Assembly (NCBI GenBank): GCA_010093685.1
Contig: MU006222.1
Location: 967,694 to 1,031,693, forward strand
DNA: 64,000 nt
Source: Ophiobolus disseminans
Lineage: Eukaryota; Ascomycota; Dothideomycetes; Pleosporales; Phaeosphaeriaceae
Direction of reading: 5' to 3'
Shown in pieces: positions 45,935 to 55,605 of the stretch. Under the pieces are notes generated by a model, which ran no database searches, was not told where the DNA came from, and saw nothing but the letters and a program-made list of their open reading frames with translations. The translations under genes and the position numbers were made by a program. Every line of letters begins with the position of its first letter. Positions within the stretch are counted from its first letter, which is position 1.

Positions 45935-46910
45935 ATGGATGCGCCCGCCACCTTGGAGGCACACGGTCACGACCGTGGAGGCGACAAACCACTCGACTAC
46001 TTCGCTGGATTCTTAGCAGACTTGAACCCATTCGTCGACAGCCTGCTCAGCCAATCCGAACTCCACCGTCTACTAGACTTGCCTATCGAGTTGCGCCTTT
46101 CACATCTACTAGCAGTATTTCCTCGATAACAGGAACTCGATCGCATGCCTGTAACTGCTCGAGGCTCTCCACTGGCGCTGTTTTCTCCATCGGCATCCAT
46201 TTGCACATGAGTTCCTCCTTCAGACAGTTCGCATTGATGACACTAACTTTCCGGATCTTGTCAGCAATACGAAGTGCTTCCACTTTGTACGCCATCATAT
46301 AGTAACCGCCTGTACAAGCTTCAGGGTCCTCGAATTCAAAGTGAATTTGCTCTAGCAGGCATGGGAGCAGCTCGGCTTGGAGCTCCTTGCTTACGAAGCA
46401 TATATTTGGCAAAAAAGCCGCAGTCGTCTTCTTTTCCCGGTAAGCTCTCAGAAAGGATGTCGAGATTCGGAGCGTCGGCCAGCCCTTGCACAGGTATACA
46501 ATACCTACCTCTGTTCTTTGCTGCCACATTTTTCATGCCTACGAGAACTCGAAATCACCTTCCACACACCGCTCCTGTGCAAACAATTTTTTTCGCTCCT
46601 TTACCACACCGACCACCCCGAGGCCATTCCAATCGACATATTCGTTCGAGGCTTCGATCCCCAGTCAGTTCTTCAGTTGAAAGAGCTCCAGAAGTTTACT
46701 ATCACCGGCACGAGTGGATACTACAACCGCAACAAAAATCTCATCCGCAGCAACAAGTCGATCGGTGATGGAATCCTTGAGGATGTTGCTATCATCTCTA
46801 ATATTGCACGCGAGATCAAAGACGGGTTCAAGGGACAGGGTTGCGATGTGCTAGTCAAGACGAAGTTGCTTTATGGTGAGGGCAAGCGCGACGAAGCAGT
46901 ACTAAGCTAG
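45935..46910 (+). pseudogene. F-box/2EXR-like copy A, central part inverted
   Basis: Plus-strand N-terminus 45935 to about 46098 (ending HRLLDLPIELRL, the F-box-like/2EXR start) and plus-strand C-terminus from about 46495 (LRELEITFHTPLL, then DIFVRGFDPQSVLQLKELQ to KRDEAVLS) match copies B-D. Between them, ~46100-46495, the homologous middle is on the minus strand: WPTLRISTSFLRAYREKK, AAFLPNICFVSKELQ and MAYKVEALRIADKIRKVSVI align in order with the WPVIAIDDELY.. part of copy C. The plus strand therefore stops soon after the left break. No intron can explain opposite strands, so this copy is non-functional as drawn. Confidence 0.7.
46100..46495 (-). other. Inverted internal segment of copy A
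   Basis: About 395 bp whose minus strand encodes the middle third of the F-box/2EXR-like family. Breakpoints are near 46098 (after LPIELRL) and near 46490-46500 (before VYNTYLCSLLPHFSCLRELE). About 15-20 residues expected between the left break and the Trp-Pro block are missing, so the rearrangement also lost some bases. Confidence 0.65.
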
Positions 46911-47580
46911 CCGTTGAGCAATGACAATGATGCGAGGGTGACGAAGTAAACATACTGTTGCGACCGAGGACCTGATCAACATTACGAAGAACGGTTGCTC
47001 ATTGCCTGCAAGCGCTGAGATGGGGGTAGGAAAGAGTCACCAGTCGAATCATTATACGTTGGGTGAAGGAACTGGGAAGCGCGCTGTGATGTAGCGACGC
47101 TTGCGTTTTGGTACCTTTACTCGAGGTTGTATTGCCGTGGGAATCGACAGATTGAGAAGAACCCAGATTTTTTGCAACTCGCATTTCATCTAATGCCTCA
47201 ATTGTATTTCCAGAGCCATAATTTTGAGAGAGTGGGAAGCGGGAAGCGCGTTGTGATGTTGCGAGTTCTTGCGTTTCAGCACTTCTACTCGGGTCTGCCA
47301 TAATTTCTACAACTTGCATTCCACTTCATGTCTCACTTGTATTTCTACAGCCATGATCTGAGGTGGTGTGCCCGTTGAGTCGTGGCCTAGGAGCAGTTTC
47401 ACGTATCGCGCTCAACGCACCTTCATCACGTCTGCCTAGGGAACGCGTCAAAAGCAGGACGCGACGCGTAACTCGGATCCTATGACCACGCTTTCTCGTC
47501 ATCGCAACTTGATCACTCTCTTGTAAACCTTCAACAACACCTCTACCCTCCAGTCAATAACGATCCATCCAGCCCATACC
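46911..47580. other. Spacer between copies A and B
   Basis: Holds the 167-bp-period duplication listed separately. No gene. Confidence 0.5.
47074..47362. repeat. Imperfect tandem duplication, period ~167 bp
   Basis: GGGAAGCGCGCTGTGATGT at 47074 recurs as GGGAAGCGCGTTGTGATGT at 47241. The order of matching blocks (TTGCGTTT, CTTTACTCG / CTTCTACTCG, GCAACTCGCATTTCAT / ACAACTTGCATTCCACT, TTGTATTTCCAGAGCCAT / TTGTATTTCTACAGCCAT) is the same in both units. The second copy lacks about 30 bp. Non-coding. Confidence 0.65.
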
Positions 47581-48483
47581 ATGGCGCTATCACCAACCCG
47601 CTCCGCAGTATCCGATGCGTTACCCAATATCTTGAACAGCACCGCTCCGCGTGTTGACAAAACAAAAGCCGTCTTCCATATGTTTCTCGATCTCCCCGCT
47701 GAACTCCGACTTATGGTTTACGCGAGCATCTTCAAAGCTCAGAAGAAACTTACGTCTTGCCGCCAGTGGCCTCGTATCGATCTGTTCTGCCGTGGACACC
47801 GTCGCAGGAACGAATCCATGCTCCCCAACATCTGCCTTATCGACCATGTAACGGGCAAAGAAGCCACCGAATTCTTTCTTGGTACAGCCAGTTTTGTGTC
47901 GAAAGATGACTTGACCTACAAACCGATGGAGAACGAGTTAGTGCACATCGAGCGTATCTGCCGTAGGCTCGAGATCTCCTTACCGAACGTTGTCCGCAAG
48001 ACGATGTTGTTCAACGTGACCGGCATAAACCACCGCTGCATCTTGAACGGGGAATTAACCGCGGGTCTGATCGAAATCGCAGTCAACGCGCAGATGAGAG
48101 CATCGAAAACCCTTCTCTCAACATACTTGAACGGCCTTTGCCAGCTTAGCCTGGAGTTTTACGCGCCTCTTCATGGTCAGTACTCTCCACTACGGTTCCA
48201 GGCATTACCGATTGACGACTTTGCTCAAGGATTCGATGTCCGCGTGGTCCTGCGCTTGAAGAAACTCACACGATTGGTTCTGATCGGAAAGTCGGGTAAC
48301 TCAAATGAAGGAGAGGCCAGAATTCTGCCAGGGCCATGTGCGGATGACAGAATTGAGCACCTATATGCGGTACGAGACATGGCTCGCCACATCAAGCAGA
48401 ACTTTCGCGCGCAGGCTCAAGATAACATGGTTATCTCTCGCCTGATGTACGGCAATCAGTGCGACGAGGAGGTCATTGCTTAG
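47581..48483 (+). CDS. F-box/2EXR-like protein, intact copy B
   Basis: Single exon, 300 residues, ATG at 47581 (ACCATGGCG). The motif FLDLPAELRLMVYASIF near residue 36 is the F-box-like/2EXR opening of large fungal families whose members may be SCF adaptors or have unknown roles. The rest follows the family order seen in the neighbours: LPNICLIDHVTGKEATEFF, HIERICRRLEISLP, LCQLSLEFYAPLHG, IDDFAQGFDVRVVLRLKKL, ARHIKQNFRAQAQD and the end LMYGNQCDEEVIA. It is the only copy of four with an unbroken frame. No signal peptide or membrane span. Confidence 0.65.
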   Translation: MALSPTRSAVSDALPNILNSTAPRVDKTKAVFHMFLDLPAELRLMVYASIFKAQKKLTSCRQWPRIDLFCRGHRRRNESMLPNICLIDHVTGKEATEFFLGTASFVSKDDLTYKPMENELVHIERICRRLEISLPNVVRKTMLFNVTGINHRCILNGELTAGLIEIAVNAQMRASKTLLSTYLNGLCQLSLEFYAPLHGQYSPLRFQALPIDDFAQGFDVRVVLRLKKLTRLVLIGKSGNSNEGEARILPGPCADDRIEHLYAVRDMARHIKQNFRAQAQDNMVISRLMYGNQCDEEVIA

Positions 48484-48950
48484 TCCGATACGTATCGTGC
48501 CTGAGGACCTCGGGAGGGATGATGGCTTACCTAAGATGGAGCTTCGGAGGTGAGAGAGCTTCGTTAATTGGTATGAGAGGTTCGGTAAATGTCGATGATG
48601 TGTGATTTACTCGGAATGAATGCGTGGTTCGATACAGCCTGGCAGGTCTCGCGGACCAAGTGGTGTTGCGGGGCAGCGGCGGGTTATGCACAACAAACGG
48701 CTTTTACTGCATAATCAATACTAATTACTATACAATGATAATGATTCATGTCAGCTCGATCTAAGTCGTGATCAAATCTGGACTTTCCCACAGTCACCTT
48801 CAACGCACGTGCCACTCCCGCACCTTCCACTTTGGAACCTCCTCGTTTGCACTTCTACGTCATAGCTCCTCTCGCACTAAAGCGCCTTGCTTTTTCCTTA
48901 AACACAACTCTGCTCCCCTAGAAGCCCTCACCATCACCGCTGCAGCCAAC
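48484..48950. other. Spacer between copies B and C
   Basis: No gene seen. A frame is open from about 48768 into copy C, but the first ATG in good context is at 48951. Confidence 0.4.
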
Positions 48951-49886
48951 ATGATCTTCAAACCCGAGACAGCCGCCGCTCACGCAGACCACACGATGGT
49001 GGATATCATCAAAGACTTCCTTCAGGGCCTTAATCCTTACATTGACGACCTTGTATGCCTCCCGATATTCCATCAGTTTAAAGATTTACCGCTAGAGCTG
49101 AGATACAAGGTGTACGAACCATACTTCCTCGACGACTCTAAAGCCGTTTCCAGTCGAATGTGGCCAGTCATCGCGATTGATGACGAGCTTTATGTCCAAC
49201 GATACCGCCGAAAAAAGCCGAAACCTTTTCTAACGCACCTATGCATCGTCAATCACGCAATTATGGCAGAAACCATTGTGTTCATGGCAGGTTTTGCCAC
49301 GTTTCAGCTCCATAAACCTCGCTCGATGAGGCCTTTCGCTGCCTTTCTGCGTCGGCCAAGCATCTGCAAAGGGTCTAGGTTTATAGCGAGTATCCGCAAG
49401 CTGCATCTGAGCGACATGAACGATCTCCTCGCAACGTTCATGAATACGCACTTGGATTCTCGACAAGCCAGAGAAGACCAAGCCATTTCAGCTTATCAAT
49501 TTGTCAGTCAGAATCTTGATGGATTTGCGGGAGTTCACACGCTACCCCTCGCCCTCCATGCGCCTACACTGAATTTTGACTATATATGGCATAGCGATCA
49601 TGAGGCCGTCTCGATCAATCGATTCATCCAAGGGTTCGATATGAGGTGTCTCATAGCACTGGAATAACTCCAAACGCTGATAATTACTGGCGTTTCCGGC
49701 TACCGTAGTTGGCGGGAGCTTGTCGGTGGTAACCCTGATGTACCAAAGGATGAGAAAAGGGAGCATCTTGAGGCTGTTGTCAAGATGGGAGAACAAGTCA
49801 AGGATATATTTTGACAAAAGGGTCGCGACGTGAATGTTCGGGTGCGGCTGCTGTACTCTAATCAAGACGAGTGGATAATACTTTGA
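48951..49886 (+). pseudogene. F-box/2EXR-like copy C, two in-frame stops
   Basis: The frame starts at ATG 48951 (MIFKPETAAAHADH), includes FKDLPLELRYKVYEPYFLDD, RMWPVIAIDDELYVQRYRRK and RFIQGFDMRCLIALE, then meets TAA at 49665-49667. The same frame continues as LQTLIITGVSGYRSW.., meets TGA at 49812-49814, and continues as QKGRDVNVRVRLLYSNQDEW to the final TGA at 49884-49886, matching the C-termini of copies A, B and D. The first stop falls where relatives have Lys or Glu; the second where they have Lys, Arg or Asp. A 238-residue truncated product is possible. Confidence 0.7.
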
Positions 49887-50111
49887 GTTGTGCATGTCGG
49901 TATGTGTAAAGTCTGTCCAGAGATCAGAGTGGAACTGACAGTAAATCAGCGTAATCGAAGGTGGAAACGGATTGGACGTCAACACTCACAAACATACACA
50001 TCCCACATTAACAACTGAATCCAAGAATTCTGAGGATGAGGTGGACCTTGGGCCTGTGGGAGATGTGGTAGGTTCAGGCTGAGAGGTCGCATGGAGGGAT
50101 TGGACGTCTGG

Positions 50112-50879
50112 TAGAAGCAGTACTTTTTGGCCGAGGAGAGAACTATCGCATGCCGTTCGTGGCCTGTAATTCAGATTCAGTTCAAACTGTTCCCAGACAA
50201 AGCAATGTGACACACTCCTCCGTTTTTCCCAGATTTGTGTTTTACCAGTCATGCGTTGCAAGACGAAAGTCTTTCAGCGCTAATGCTACCGGCATCTTTC
50301 GAGGTCCATTGGAATTGCGACGATTCGCAAGAAGAGGATCTCGAGCGGTTTGTGGTGGAGTTCAGCGCCTTGACTAGCATGTCTGGCCTCCTGAGGATCA
50401 GAAAGTCGAAGATCGAATACTTCAATTCCACCGTATGCTCAGAATTTCATATCGGCAACACAGGAGCAGCCGGAGCAGTCGAGAAGCGTGCAACGACGTC
50501 GAATGTATTCTACAGCAAACTAGTTCTCCAGTTTGAGGACCTTCACGAGCTCAACCTCCGCTTTCATACGCCCACACTCCGCGATACCTTACTGCTGCCT
50601 ACGAGCGTGTCTGATATCAAGACATATCTACAGGGTTTCGAAATAGGTTGCTTACTGCGACTCGACAAATTCCAAACACTGAAGGTAGCGGGTTCCTCAA
50701 GCTACCACGGTCGACAGAGTCGACTTTCGCGATTCAACTTTTCGGGCGAACGTGCTCCTACCAATGACGTCGTCGACCATCTTCTGCCCTTACGGGAGCT
50801 CAGTCGGCAGATCAAAGACAGGTTCGACGAGAAGAGACAGAAAGTGGTCGTTCGGGTTCTCTTACAATACGGAAAATAA
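50112..50879 (+). pseudogene. F-box/2EXR-like copy D, N-terminus decayed
   Basis: From TAG at 50112-50114 the frame reads KQYFLAEERTIACRSWPVIQ, aligning with EPYFLDDSKAVSSRMWPVIA of copy C, then meets TGA at 50208-50210. It continues as HTPPFFPDLCFTSHALQDES and stays open to the stop at 50879, with LHELNLRFHTPTLRD, YLQGFEIGCLLRLDKFQTLK and RQIKDRFDEKRQKVVVRVLL. The F-box-like opening itself is no longer readable upstream. The last residues found in copies A-C after LLYxxx are missing. Confidence 0.65.
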
Positions 50880-53800
50880 ATGAGGAAATTGTCATTTGAT
50901 GGGGCAAGGGGACGTCGATCCTTCAAGAGTACGCCGAACATTCGTACAGGCGAATGTATGATCAAGTCTGAAGACGTCGAGATGCTCAATGGTTCTGTCA
51001 TGATGTTACCGTGGCTTCCTGCGGAAGTGGTGGGCCAATTCTTTGGGGTGTTACCAATGGATACTTGAGTATAAAAGGTTTTACGGTGTCTACAAGTAAG
51101 TTGTCAGTCACTGCGATCGGATGATCCATTTATGCAACGTTTGCAGCACAACTGATGACCGAAATTAGGCGCGTCTCTGGACCTCGTTGACATGGTAGTG
51201 GGGTTGGGAACAGTGACAAGGAGCTGATAGAGTCCAATATGAGTAGAAACTACTACGGTAAAGCTCTGAGGACACAGCTTGAGCCTCTCGCGTATTTCAA
51301 CGACGAATCACTTCTCCCTGGCTGCACTTGCGCAGTTCCCGAAAGACTCAAGCCCTTGCATGCTGAGACAACGCACTCTTTACTGCATGTGGTCGAAAAT
51401 TTCGCGGTGAGTCACACGTGCGTCGACAAAGTGCAGCGGTCCACTCTCTTCAAGCCAGCTTCTGTTAATGCAATCCCGATGCCATGTATCAGTTGCACAC
51501 ACATTGCTGCCCAGTGACAAGGACTTTTTGGCACTCACCGCACCTTAACACCCTGGCACCCACAGCGGCGGGCGGTCAGTTAGCACCTGAAAGCCCAATA
51601 TCAAGCACTACTCAGCTCGTACCCCTGACTGTCGAACAAGCTGCAGAGCCGCACCCAGCCACAGCCAGCCGCGATTAAAGGTTGAACAAGTGCGGTGGAG
51701 ATTGCATGCTGACGTTTCCTGCACGCCAAGAAGTCCACTGGCCACATGCGCCTCAACACCAGCGCCAATCCTTCACGATGTGTGGTACGGCAGCCCCGAA
51801 AGCTCAAGCCAGCTGAGGGCTGCACTGTAATCTCGATAAGGCGATCAGTCCATCCAGCCACATGTGCGATGCTGCTCGATAAAGGGATTTTCATGTACGG
51901 CATGACTAGGCGAAACAACCGTTCACACTAGGTTACATTATCATCGCCTCATCGGAGGGTCATAGGGAAAGAATGGCGACAGTTCGCGCTAGGAAAAGTC
52001 TTCCGGTAGACTTTTCTCGAAGACGTTTTGAAGGGTCATGTGCAGAATGGTATTTCTCGGTGCGGGTCGGCGCGAGCTTGCGCAGGTGCAGACCCACATG
52101 GACTGCAAGCCCTGCAACTGGTGCGAAAGCCTCTTTTTGGATGGTTGGGCACTGAGTGGGAGCGTTGAATAGGCGGACCATCGGACTACAGATCATTGAG
52201 AGATAGGTGGTGCGATAGCGATAGAAGAATACGGTGTGTGTATCGTGGTACTGGCTCGCCGGATTATCCTGTGGTCAGTCCATGGCATCATGACCGATGT
52301 AGGGCCAGCAGTACCTAGGTGCTCGGAGGGGTTGAAAGTCCGAGACTTCCGGTCCCTTGAAGCGGAATTTCACAAAGAAATAGCCTCGTACGACAGACGT
52401 GAGGTTTCCAAAATGTCGCGATGTTTTCAAGGTTCGGTCGAGTTTGCATGGATTACTTATCCGCAGTTACCGTTGCGGAGAAATCTAGGCGCGATCGCCG
52501 TGCGACATACTGCTTCTGAACGATCCGATCGCTGCGTTCGATGGACGCTCACGAAACAGGATGGAGAGCATTGCTTCCGGTCCGCTTGTTGTAAAAGTTG
52601 GCTCGGTTAACGTCATGAAGTCAGTGACTCCACGTGGCTCCTGGATGCATCATTGATAATTTGCTTTTGCGTGGACGCGACCCGTGGATCGCGAGATTGT
52701 AGGAAGTTTTTGCGATTAATAATAATTGGCGAGTGCGAAGAGAGGCAGCAGCTACTTTACGGCCGAAAGCGGAATGCAGGAAGGTAAAGACAGACAAATC
52801 AAGAAGTAGCCAGATCGTCACAATATCGACCCTGAAATGGCTGCGAGATAGGGCGCCCATCTGATAAACGCACAGAGCCGTATCGCCGTTGGATATCCCC
52901 GCAATGCACAGCCGAATCGATACTCTGGAGATGCTGGATTTATCGGAGTAAGCAAGGCTCCATTTACTGATCACTGTCTCCATTTTAAGGCAACCATTGT
53001 AAAGACCCCAGCAGCGTATCGGGCGCGTTTGGGACCAGTGCTGAGTAAGACGCGCAACACTTCCATAGGCGTATAACATCAGCATAACGCGCTATGTGAA
53101 TACGTCAAACGGGCGCGTTATGCGATGCTCTTGAGCCACATCCAAGGATCAAGCCAAGTGGCTTTACGAATGTAATGGTCCGGTTTTCATCGTGGCTGCC
53201 TAATACCTGCCTCTTTCCTTATCAGGTAGATTTTATGGCCTAGGTGTTGCCAGGGAGCCGCGGACTCGAACAACGTGCTGTGATGAAGCGGCATGGCCAA
53301 CGCATCTGTGGACCAATGCAATAACTTGTTGGAAGAACATCGTTTATCAGACGCAATTGGAGGAGGACTCGATAGCGTGTCGGATCAAGCGCTGCGAGAA
53401 ACAACACTTTGTTTCACCAGGTTGTCGGTGAGCGAAATGCGACGTGCACTTCTGCCACGCCTCTGCACCCCGCATGAAGATGAATCGCAGCATCATTTGA
53501 GGCGAAACCAACAATCTAGGTCCGCAAATTTCGTCCTCCGAACATTGCAGGCGAAACATGACAGGGTCATGATGTAGAGTTGGTGATCTCTTGTGTTCGA
53601 CGCAAGTATGGCGAGCTAAAACACCTGTTTCGAAAAACCACCATCAACGCTGGGGTAAGGCGTGCTGGAGTGATCGGCATTGCAACTTTCCACCTTCAAC
53701 ACCTGACAGCGTGGGGACAAAGGGCACGGGATTCCTCGCTCGAGCGTGCAAGACAAAGCGGGTTCCACGCCAGCATCTGATGGTCCAGAACCTCATCAGC

Positions 53801-54861
53801 TGTCCACACACTCTCCTGAATGCTCCTGAATATGAACAAAGGGACGGCATCATCAATGTGCGATCATCCGGAGACGAGCCCGCGTTTCGACCGAGCGGAA
53901 GCCAACGTGACCAAGATCATCCACCCCCTCCTAACAATTCCGATCGGAGCCATCCAAACCCCGAGCGGCATCTCGGGCAGTGGAAGTCAAGGCCGCCGAG
54001 TTGACCGGCGCTCTGCGGCAGTAGATTGGCATGCTGTGCATACGCCATACTTAGGCAGAAAGTTTGGTCACCAGGCGATGTGCAGGTAGTGCGAATAGGG
54101 TACGCAATACGCTCCGCAGCGCGTCGTATGTATACGAGGACGCGAGTGGGCTTTCTGCGGGCTTTTGGATGAAATTACCGTCCTGACCGGCGATTTCAAT
54201 CTCTTGTGGCTATGGTTGCGACAGAGGATCGCACAGCCGTGCGACGTGCGTTTCGGTCGGTGCGTGTGCCTGTCCGCGGTGTCCGGCATGCTGGGTCGAA
54301 GTGATCCACCCAGGGTCTGCCGTGCCGCACTGACCGCCAAAAGTCGGTCAACTCAGAAAGACACCATGCAATTGTGTGTGCAAGCAAATTTCGCGAAACC
54401 CCACCTGTGTTACTTCAGAACCCTGCGACTTGCAATGAAAATGCTCTGTTAGTGCAATGAAGCTGTCTAGATTCATTTGACCAGACCATCGGTGGAGTGT
54501 GGTGCTCATGACCCTGTGGTTGATAAGCATGCATCGCGCGTCGATAACAAAGACATCACATGAGAATATTGCGCAACTGGATGTATGTGGTGAATGATCA
54601 TGTTTGATTCCCTAACTATAGCGGGAGTCTCGACCTCCAATCGGGAGAGCTCGTACCGCCTGTCCGACCAAATTCCCAATATCGTTCCCTTGTACAATGT
54701 TCCCCTCCTGTAGATCTGAGTAGAGTTGGCACCAAAGTGCTCTTCGTAGTCTCCATGCCGCGCAGCGGTGATACAAAAAAAAAATTAGGATATAATGCTC
54801 GCTGAAATGAACTCGCTCGCTAAAATGCTGAATCAAAAATCAAAAGGTCAAAGTCCTAGGC
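50880..54861. other. Gene-poor stretch, 4.0 kb
   Basis: Open frames are short, appear on both strands and show no splice structure, start context or known motif. No transposon domain, tandem array or RNA gene recognised. It may contain further decayed relics. Confidence 0.45.
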
Positions 54862-55605
54862 CTAATAACTTGTGATGAGCGGAGTCGAGTCCATGAAGAG
54901 TGGCTGATCATCCAGTATATGTGTTTGTTGTTTTGAGGAGTAGAAAGATGTTGTGAGCATCGCCTCCTTTTCTGAAAATTCGAGCGTCGAGTTGGGTGGT
55001 GAGGCGGGCGTCGACTCGTCGTCGGAGAAGTCGTCGTATGTGAGCTCGGGTGGTGATTGGGATTGCGATGAGACTCGAGTGAGAGCAAGATCGGTATCGT
55101 CCTCCATGTCGTCGTAGAATTCCTCCTCGTCCTCGTCAATCTCCATAGTCGAGATTTGGACTGGTGCTTGAGCGATGCGGCGGGGCAATGGGACCATGTC
55201 GAAGTCGTCCTCGTCTAGCTCGCTGTCTGAATCCGAAGAGTCATCATCCTCCTCTGCTTCTTCTGAGATGCTGTCGGCCCATTGAATGTGTCGTGGCTCC
55301 TCAGCCTTGGATGCCTTGGCCATGGTCTGGTTGAACCATGCTTCTTGCTGGCGTTCAGCGTCTTGGAGTTCGACCATGAGGCTGTCGAGGAGGTTGGCGT
55401 GGCCGACGAGAAGGCGGAGGTCGTGGTCGGCCCTGTTGGCCTCCTTGCCCAACTTCGAGCGGGCGGAGGCGGCGATGTAGTAGGTTTGCGTGAGAGACAT
55501 CTTCTGCTTCTTTTGTGGTGGTGAAGAGACGAAGTGAGAGCGAGCAGTCTCAGCTGAGATGGGCTCAAATGAGGTTTGGATGCGGAGATGTGATGAGGAA
55601 GGCAT
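54862..55605 (-). CDS. Hypothetical acidic protein, 247 aa
   Basis: Single exon, ATG at 55605. Residues ~36-110 look structured and helical (MSLTQTYYIAASARSKLGKE; HDLRLLVGHANLLDSLMVEL; ERQQEAWFNQTMAKA) and have the even composition of conserved sequence. The following ~90 residues are very acidic (Asp/Glu/Ser runs), with MVPLPRRIAQAPVQ between. The C-terminus is Ser/Thr-rich and ends PLFMDSTPLITSY. No family name can be given; a nuclear regulatory role would fit but is only a guess. It stands alone between two gene-poor stretches, and codon use is regular, arguing for a live gene. Confidence 0.65.
   Translation of the reverse strand: MPSSSHLRIQTSFEPISAETARSHFVSSPPQKKQKMSLTQTYYIAASARSKLGKEANRADHDLRLLVGHANLLDSLMVELQDAERQQEAWFNQTMAKASKAEEPRHIQWADSISEEAEEDDDSSDSDSELDEDDFDMVPLPRRIAQAPVQISTMEIDEDEEEFYDDMEDDTDLALTRVSSQSQSPPELTYDDFSDDESTPASPPNSTLEFSEKEAMLTTSFYSSKQQTHILDDQPLFMDSTPLITSY

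Noticed and set aside
51239..54452. Short open frames in the 4-kb gap
   Set aside because: Random-looking composition, both strands, no intron signals or motif; not called as genes.
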